NCBI GenBank assembly: GCA_003457135.1
Contig: DMSQ01000030.1
Coordinates: 27,343 to 74,631 of the forward strand
DNA from: Prolixibacteraceae bacterium
GTDB lineage: Bacteria > Bacteroidota > Bacteroidia > Bacteroidales > Prolixibacteraceae
DNA length: 47,289 nt
Direction: 5' to 3'
Shown piece by piece: positions 42,033 to 47,289 of this stretch (position 1 is the first letter of the stretch; the number at the start of each line of letters is the position of its first letter). A model generated the notes under the pieces. It saw nothing but the letters and a program-made list of their open reading frames with translations, searched no databases and was not told the origin of the DNA. Made by a program: the position numbers and the translations under genes.

Positions 42033-43172
42033 ATGGCCGGAATTTACATTCATATTCCCTTTTGCCGTAAACGATGCCATTACTGCGATTTTTTTAAAAC
42101 GACCGACTTAAGCCAGAAAGCAAGGTTATTGGCTGGTTTGAAAACTGAACTGGAAAGCCGGGCTTCAGAGATGGCCTCCGAAGAAATAAATACCATTTAC
42201 CTTGGTGGAGGAACCCCTTCAGTTCTTTCGATTGATGAACTGCATGATCTGCTAAAGACCATCCGTCAGAATTATTTGGTTTCGGCTGAGGTGGAAATAA
42301 CTTTGGAGGCCAACCCCGACGACTTAAACCAGACCCTATTATCAACGTTAAAAAAGATCGGCTTCAATCGTTTAAGTATGGGAATTCAGTCGTTTTCCGA
42401 AGCCGACCTGAAACTCATGAATCGCCGGCATAGTGTTGTGCAAGCCTTTCATTCAGTAGAATGGGCAAAGAAAGCCGGTTTTGCTAATATCAGCATAGAT
42501 CTGATCTACGGATTGCCGGATCAGACCCTGGAGGAATGGGAGCGTAATGTGCGAATAGCGGTTGAACTTGATGTACAGCATATTTCGGCGTATAACCTGA
42601 CCTACCACGAAGGCACTGTTTTTTACGACCAGCTTAAAAAAGGAATCCTTAAGGAATTGCCTGATGAACTTAGCATTCAGCAATTTGAGCTGCTCATCCG
42701 GATATTAAAAGAAGCCGGATTCGAGCATTACGAGATTTCGAATTTCTGCAAGCCCGGCCTGTATTCACAACACAATTCGTCATACTGGAAAAGTAAAAAA
42801 TACCTCGGCATCGGCCCGTCAGCTCATTCGTTTGATTTTAACAGCCGACGTTGGAACGTTTCTTCCATTTCAAGATATCTTGACGGACTTGAAAACAACC
42901 GACCCTACTCCGAAACCGAAATCCTGACCGAACAAGACCGCTACAACGATTTTATCATTACTGGTTTGCGCACGAAATGGGGCATATTAAAAGATGATAT
43001 TCAGGCTAAGTTCCCGTTAAAATATTTCACCCATTTTCAGAAGCTTGAAGAAAAATATATCAAGTCGGGACATATAGTAAACACTTCAGGAATAGTTTGT
43101 TTAAGTCAGGAAGGAATGTATATTTCCGATAAAATTACAGAAGACTTCATGGTTGTGTCGAAACACCTGTAA
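42033..43172 (+). CDS. hemW: Radical-SAM heme chaperone HemW
   Basis: 379 residues. The radical-SAM motif CRKRCHYCDF (CxxxCxxC) lies at about residues 10-19, and the family segments IYLGGGTPS and SMGIQSF..L..MNRRH, plus the C-terminal HemW region (LRTKWGILKDDI), follow. Proteins of this set were formerly annotated as oxygen-independent coproporphyrinogen oxidase; the single extra residue pattern after the SAM motif (CDF rather than CNF) fits HemW. It is the last gene of the rpiB-lutB-rrf2-hemW run. Confidence 0.9.
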   Translation: MAGIYIHIPFCRKRCHYCDFFKTTDLSQKARLLAGLKTELESRASEMASEEINTIYLGGGTPSVLSIDELHDLLKTIRQNYLVSAEVEITLEANPDDLNQTLLSTLKKIGFNRLSMGIQSFSEADLKLMNRRHSVVQAFHSVEWAKKAGFANISIDLIYGLPDQTLEEWERNVRIAVELDVQHISAYNLTYHEGTVFYDQLKKGILKELPDELSIQQFELLIRILKEAGFEHYEISNFCKPGLYSQHNSSYWKSKKYLGIGPSAHSFDFNSRRWNVSSISRYLDGLENNRPYSETEILTEQDRYNDFIITGLRTKWGILKDDIQAKFPLKYFTHFQKLEEKYIKSGHIVNTSGIVCLSQEGMYISDKITEDFMVVSKHL

Positions 43173-43200
43173 CATGTATTTCATTCATGTTATAAATCCA

Positions 43201-43208
43201 TATCTTTG
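43201..43208 (+). promoter_or_regulatory. Candidate -7 element for dut
   Basis: TATCTTTG matches TAnnTTTG and lies 17 bp before the dut start. A matching -33 element is weak (TTTC near 43178). Confidence 0.35.
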
Positions 43209-43225
43209 CAGCTTGAAAAATCTAT

Positions 43226-43666
43226 ATGGTAATGATCGTAAAAATTGTCAATCAATCCGATAATCCGTTACCGGAATACAGTACAATTCATTCTGCAGGC
43301 ATGGATCTTCGTGCCAATCTGATTGAACCCATTGTTTTAAAACCGCTTCAAAGGGCGCTTGTTCCCACCGGTTTGTTCGTTGAATTACCGGTTGGTTATG
43401 AAGCCCAGATTAGGCCCAGGAGCGGCCTGGCACTGAAAAAGGGAATTACGGTGCTGAATTCTCCGGGAACTATTGATGCTGATTATCGTGGCGAGATAGG
43501 AATTATTCTGATCAATCTATCGAACGAAGAATTTGTCATACAGCATGGCGAGCGGATATGCCAGATGGTGATTGCCAATCATGAACATATTGGATGGAAA
43601 TCGGTTGAAATATTGGAAGAAACTGGCCGTGGAACCGGAGGGTTCGGTCATACAGGTAAAAAGTAA
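43226..43666 (+). CDS. dut: dUTP diphosphatase
   Basis: 146 residues with all five trimeric dUTPase motifs: HSAGMDLRA (1), PRSGLALKKG (2), GTIDADYRGEIGI (3), RICQMVI (4) and GRGTGGFGHTGKK (5). The start is ATG at 43226, or the third codon ATG at 43232. It keeps uracil out of DNA by hydrolysing dUTP. It heads a tight run with the TPR lipoprotein (5-bp gap), DUF4292 and the M23 peptidase, an arrangement I recall as conserved in Bacteroidota. Confidence 0.96.
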   Translation: MVMIVKIVNQSDNPLPEYSTIHSAGMDLRANLIEPIVLKPLQRALVPTGLFVELPVGYEAQIRPRSGLALKKGITVLNSPGTIDADYRGEIGIILINLSNEEFVIQHGERICQMVIANHEHIGWKSVEILEETGRGTGGFGHTGKK

Positions 43667-43671
43667 AACGA

Positions 43672-45426
43672 ATGAAAAACAGATATTTAGCATACATTGC
43701 TTTTGTTGCAATCCTGTCTTCCTCTTGCGGAACGACTAAAAAACAGGCAATTTCTGATGTTCAGACTAAGCCTGAAATGGAAGAAAAGAGCATTTCGGAT
43801 GATGATAAAAATGAATTTGAATATACATTTATCGAAGGCCTGAAGCAAAAGATGATCGGAAATCAGCAGGCAGCTATTACACTTTTTTCGAAATGCCTCG
43901 AGATCAATCCGACTTCATCTTCAGCCATGTTCGAACTGGCCAAAATATACAGCAGCAATGGCGACCTGACCAGTTCGTCGCTTTTGCTTGAAAAGGCAAT
44001 TAACATTGATCCCCAAAATAAGTGGCACAAAGTTTTGCTCGCTCAGATTTATCAGCAGGGAAAACAGTATAAAAAGGCAGCCGATTTATACCAGCAGCTC
44101 TATACGATTGATCCTGAAAACCTGGAATACCTGTATATGAACGCCTCCCTTCTTTCGTCAGCCGAAAAGTTTGATCAGGCTATTGAGGTTTACAATGAGC
44201 TTGAAAAAAAGATTGGGATTAACGACCAGATTTCGGTCGAAAAACAACAAATTTATCAGTCAGCCGGAAAGAAAAAAGAAGCTCAGGCCGAACTTCAGAA
44301 ACTCATTGATTTCAACCCAAAAGAGCCACGCTATTATGGGTTGATGGCCGATTATTACCTTTCGGAAAAGGATGAAGCAAATGCCCTTAAATACTACCTC
44401 AAAATTCTGGAAATTGATCCGGATAATGGGTTTGTACTATTTTCGCTTACTTCTTTTTACAGGCAGAAAGAAGATAAAGAAAAAGCCTGGGAATATGTCC
44501 GCAGGGGATTTCTGAATAAAACGGCTGATGTTGAAACCAAAATTCAGTATTACATGATGATCATGGCCGAACCGGAAAAACCGTTTTTTACTGCTGATCA
44601 GGTTGATGAACTGGTGAATATCCTGGTGAAAACCAACGCAGACGATTACCGTGTTTTTACTGTTTATGCCGAATATCTGATCAGCAAAGGAAAACTGGCT
44701 GAAGCCCGCGACCAACTCCGTAAAGTGCTTGAAACCAACAAAGACAATTACATGATATGGGAGCGCATGCTCATGATCAGTAACGATTTGCTCGATTTTA
44801 AAGGAATTTACACCGATGCGGAAAAAGCCCTCGAACTGTTTCCAAATCAGCCTTTGTTGTATGGTTTGAGGGCTGTTGCCTGCCTGCAGCTCGAAAAGTA
44901 TTCCGAAGCGCTCAACATCCTAAACGAAGGTGAACCGTATTTACTGGATAATAAACCGATGAAAATTCAGTTTGATTTATACCGGGCCGAAGCCAATTAC
45001 AAGTTGGATAGGGTAGAGGAGGCTTTCAAGGCTTTTGACGCTGTTATTCAACTTGACCCTGAGAATTGGCTGGCCATGAATAATTATGCTTATTATCTGT
45101 CGTTGAGGAACGAAAACCTGGAGAAAGCCGAACAATTAAGTGGCAGGGCGGTTAGGGCCAATCCCGAAAATTCGACCTATCTGGATACTTATGCCTGGGT
45201 ATTGTTTATGCGGAAAGATTATACTCTTGCACGGTTTTATATGGATACAGCCATAAAAAACGGGGGAGATAAAAATGGAGTAATTGTTGAGCATTATGGC
45301 GACATCCTTTTCATGCTCGGGCAAAAAGAAAATGCACTCGAGCAATGGAAAAAAGCATTGGAAACAGGCGAAGGATCTACCTTATTAAGCGAAAAAATCA
45401 AGCAGCAGCGCTACCTCGATAAATAA
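43672..45426 (+). CDS. TPR-repeat lipoprotein
   Basis: 584 residues. A lipoprotein signal (AYIAFVAILSSSC, Cys near 19) is followed by a short linker and about ten tetratricopeptide units spread over ~50-570, such as AAITLFSKCLEINPTSSSAMFELAKIY and the unit near EKAEQLSGRAVRANPENS. TPR lipoproteins in this position probably scaffold envelope or outer-membrane assembly complexes; the partner is not known. It precedes the DUF4292 lipoprotein by 6 bp, so the two may be made together. Confidence 0.87.
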   Translation: MKNRYLAYIAFVAILSSSCGTTKKQAISDVQTKPEMEEKSISDDDKNEFEYTFIEGLKQKMIGNQQAAITLFSKCLEINPTSSSAMFELAKIYSSNGDLTSSSLLLEKAINIDPQNKWHKVLLAQIYQQGKQYKKAADLYQQLYTIDPENLEYLYMNASLLSSAEKFDQAIEVYNELEKKIGINDQISVEKQQIYQSAGKKKEAQAELQKLIDFNPKEPRYYGLMADYYLSEKDEANALKYYLKILEIDPDNGFVLFSLTSFYRQKEDKEKAWEYVRRGFLNKTADVETKIQYYMMIMAEPEKPFFTADQVDELVNILVKTNADDYRVFTVYAEYLISKGKLAEARDQLRKVLETNKDNYMIWERMLMISNDLLDFKGIYTDAEKALELFPNQPLLYGLRAVACLQLEKYSEALNILNEGEPYLLDNKPMKIQFDLYRAEANYKLDRVEEAFKAFDAVIQLDPENWLAMNNYAYYLSLRNENLEKAEQLSGRAVRANPENSTYLDTYAWVLFMRKDYTLARFYMDTAIKNGGDKNGVIVEHYGDILFMLGQKENALEQWKKALETGEGSTLLSEKIKQQRYLDK

Positions 45427-45432
45427 AAAAAA

Positions 45433-46320
45433 GTGAGAAAAATTACCTCGATAAAAATTTCAATAATCGGACTTATCTGCTTGGTTTTACTCGGTCTTTC
45501 TTCCTGTAAAACAACCCGTATTGTTACCACCTCAGCAGTGCGCCCGATCAACTCCGGCAAACTGTTCCGGAACATGGAGGCCAACGCCTTCGATTACAAA
45601 TATTTATCAATCAAACGGATAAACTGTCAGTTCGATAACGGAAAAGTCAGGGCTTCGTTTAAAGCCAGTATTCAGGCCGAAAAAGACAAGCGGATTATTT
45701 TATTACTTAGTAAATTAAATATCCCGGTAGGCCGTTTGTGGCTTACTCCCGACAGCGTAAAATACATCAACTATCTTGAAAATACCTATTTTCTCGACGA
45801 TTATAGTTATCTGAGTTCTGTCATGGATATGGATCTGGATTTTGAAACCATTCATGCAATCGTTTCAAACAATGTGCTGTCAATCTGGGATGAAAACCGC
45901 GAAAAGGAAAACCGCGATTTTGATACCAAAATAGATTCCGGCATGTATGTTCTGGAATCAGTACCTAAACTTAAAGAGAGAAAAGCCAATCAGAAAATCA
46001 GCGAAAAAAGACAAGCCCGTAAATCACAAAAAATAATTACTGATACTCCTGTCCGTCAGTCTGTTTCTATTGATCCGGAAACCTTTAAACTTCGAAAAAT
46101 AAGAATGGAAGATGTCGTGAATTCGCGCAACCTGAACATCGATTTTAATGATTTCACCCAAGTTGGCAAGCAATTGTATCCGGGTGAGATTTTTCTACAT
46201 TTTAGTAGTCCCGAAAGCAATTTGGAAATGAGAATCAGGATGGCCAATTTTTCTACTGAAAAAGAAAATGAAATTCGGTTTAAGGTACCCGAAAAATTTA
46301 CACGGATAAATAGCAATTAG
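45433..46320 (+). CDS. DUF4292 family lipoprotein
   Basis: 295 residues with a GTG start and a lipoprotein signal (IIGLICLVLLGLSSC, Cys near 25). The body is beta-rich, with the LTPDSVKYINYLENTYFLDDYSYLS stretch typical of DUF4292, and a lysine/arginine-rich insert at ~180-205. The fold resembles LolA/LolB-type lipoprotein carriers in published comparisons of similar families, which I offer only as an analogy. Function unknown. It is followed 1 bp later by the M23 peptidase. Confidence 0.82.
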   Translation: MRKITSIKISIIGLICLVLLGLSSCKTTRIVTTSAVRPINSGKLFRNMEANAFDYKYLSIKRINCQFDNGKVRASFKASIQAEKDKRIILLLSKLNIPVGRLWLTPDSVKYINYLENTYFLDDYSYLSSVMDMDLDFETIHAIVSNNVLSIWDENREKENRDFDTKIDSGMYVLESVPKLKERKANQKISEKRQARKSQKIITDTPVRQSVSIDPETFKLRKIRMEDVVNSRNLNIDFNDFTQVGKQLYPGEIFLHFSSPESNLEMRIRMANFSTEKENEIRFKVPEKFTRINSN

Positions 46321-46321
46321 G

Positions 46322-47289
46322 ATGAAAATCTTTTTACTTCTATCGGTTTTTTTACTCGTTGCGGTTCTGACGAATGGACAGTCGTTGGATGAATTGCGCA
46401 AAAAAAAGGAAAAAACCAACGAGCAGATCAAATACACGACCAAACTGCTGGAAGAAGCTAAAAAGAGCGAAAAACAAACCCTGAATAAGTACAAAATATT
46501 AAACAGACAGATTGAGCTCCGAACCAATCTGATTACCGGAATTAACTCTGAAGTAGGTGTTTTGGGCGAGTTTATTGACCAGAATGTCTGGCTGGTCAGT
46601 TCATTGAACGCAGATTTGGAAGAATTGAAAAAAGAATATGCCAACATGATTCTGTTTGCCCAGAAAAATCAAACCAACTACAGTAAAATACTGTTCGTGC
46701 TTTCAGCAAATAGCTTCAACCAGGCGTACAAACGGATCATGTACCTGAAGCAATATACCGAATACCGGAAAAAACAGGCAGAACTGATTCAATGGATCCG
46801 CGACCTGGTCCAGGTAAAAGTGGGGCGTTTGCAACAGCAGCGAACTGAGAAGGAAACTCTTCTTCAGGCCAAAAAGAGGGAGGCCGATCAGTTAAATAAG
46901 GAGAAAAAGCAGCAAGGGAAAAATCTGGCGACTTTACAGCAAAAGCAAAAGGACATTGAAAAAAAGCTGCGCGAGCAACAAAAAATTGACGCGCAGTTAA
47001 GCCGTGAAATTCAGCAAATTATTGATGAAGAAGTCAATAAGGCAAAAAAGAGCGGAAAAACAGGATTTGAAATGACCCCGGAACAAAAACTGGTTTCCGG
47101 TCAGTTTGAACAGAACAAACGGCGCATCCCCTGGCCGGTTGACCGGGGTGTGATTACCGACCATTTCGGTATCCACGAACATCCGGTGCTGAAAAATATT
47201 CAGGTCAAAAACAATGGGGTTGACATTTCTACGGCTCAGGGTACCAACGCGCGTTCGGTTTTTGCCGGCGAAGTAAGCCGGGTGTTTGT
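46322..47289 (+). CDS. EnvC-like M23 peptidase/murein hydrolase activator, 3'-truncated
   Basis: The reading frame starts at the ATG at 46322 and is open to the right edge, giving at least 322 residues. The signal peptide (MKIFLLLSVFLLVAVLTNGQ) is followed by a long coiled coil (~25-240) of the EnvC type. Then comes the start of a LytM/M23 domain, with WPVDRGVITDHFGIHEHPVLK and NNGVDIST where active enzymes carry the H-x-x-x-D zinc motif; here the first ligand position is Asn (NNGVD), so it is probably a non-catalytic amidase activator. It ends the dut-TPR-DUF4292 run. Confidence 0.9.
   Translation, partial: MKIFLLLSVFLLVAVLTNGQSLDELRKKKEKTNEQIKYTTKLLEEAKKSEKQTLNKYKILNRQIELRTNLITGINSEVGVLGEFIDQNVWLVSSLNADLEELKKEYANMILFAQKNQTNYSKILFVLSANSFNQAYKRIMYLKQYTEYRKKQAELIQWIRDLVQVKVGRLQQQRTEKETLLQAKKREADQLNKEKKQQGKNLATLQQKQKDIEKKLREQQKIDAQLSREIQQIIDEEVNKAKKSGKTGFEMTPEQKLVSGQFEQNKRRIPWPVDRGVITDHFGIHEHPVLKNIQVKNNGVDISTAQGTNARSVFAGEVSRVF

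Noticed and set aside
1..47289. CRISPR arrays, tRNA or rRNA genes, transposases or integrases
   Set aside because: No regularly spaced repeats, cloverleaf-like genes, rRNA motifs or recombinase motifs were recognised.

Overview
The window looks like a stretch of a Bacteroidota chromosome, most likely Bacteroidales/Marinilabiliales. The evidence is a type IX secretion (T9SS) sorting domain on a secreted protease, multi-permease MacB/FtsX-type ABC clusters ending in a shared NPVEALRYE tail, the block DUF4175 - anti-sigma-type ATPase - ybeY - mnmG - apt - uvrC, the block dut - TPR lipoprotein - DUF4292 - M23 peptidase, and TAnnTTTG promoter-like motifs. No rRNA, tRNA, CRISPR array or transposase was seen.

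Layout. (1) 1-1460: the end of an OmpA-like protein, then a DUF433/DUF5615 toxin-antitoxin pair. Between them, on the minus strand, is a short relic of an ABC-permease 3' end. (2) 1493-17225: an export locus. Reading on the minus strand from 14098 it has a TolC-type outer-membrane protein, a periplasmic adaptor, a four-helix-bundle gene flanked by repeats, an ABC ATPase, two permeases, a second ATPase and a third permease. Divergent from it is a translationally coupled pair: an NtrC-type response regulator and a membrane histidine kinase. Palindromes of the form TGTCAA-N5-TTGACA lie upstream of tolC and of the first permease, so they are good candidates for the regulator's binding sites. Five copies of a GGGAGAGG-type hairpin repeat, plus one larger composite dyad, are scattered only through this locus. 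One repeat copy is translated as the tail of an ATPase. (3) 17366-22151: a PspC-domain membrane protein with its PadR regulator, and a T9SS-secreted zincin-like protein. (4) 22335-24820: a GH32 fructosidase overlapping L-threonine 3-dehydrogenase. (5) 24826-35063: mostly minus-strand housekeeping genes (exoIII, rsgA on plus, uvrC, apt, mnmG, ybeY, anti-sigma-type ATPase, DUF4175). A perfect 14-bp parS-type palindrome sits in the 29-bp apt/mnmG spacer. (6) 35064-35583: a 520-bp spacer that is about 17% G+C and marks a switch in gene direction. (7) 35584-47289: mostly plus-strand genes (single-domain response regulator, ruvB, a glutaminyl cyclase on minus, flippase, rpiB, lutB, an Rrf2 regulator, hemW, dut, TPR lipoprotein, DUF4292 lipoprotein and a truncated EnvC-like M23 peptidase).

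The observations most worth following are: the parS site together with the AT-rich divergence point 6 kb away, which suggests an origin-proximal region although no DnaA boxes were found; the shared operator in the export locus; the four-helix-bundle gene bounded by inverted repeats; and the repeat that has become coding sequence. All calls rest on reading the sequence and on family knowledge. No database search was run.
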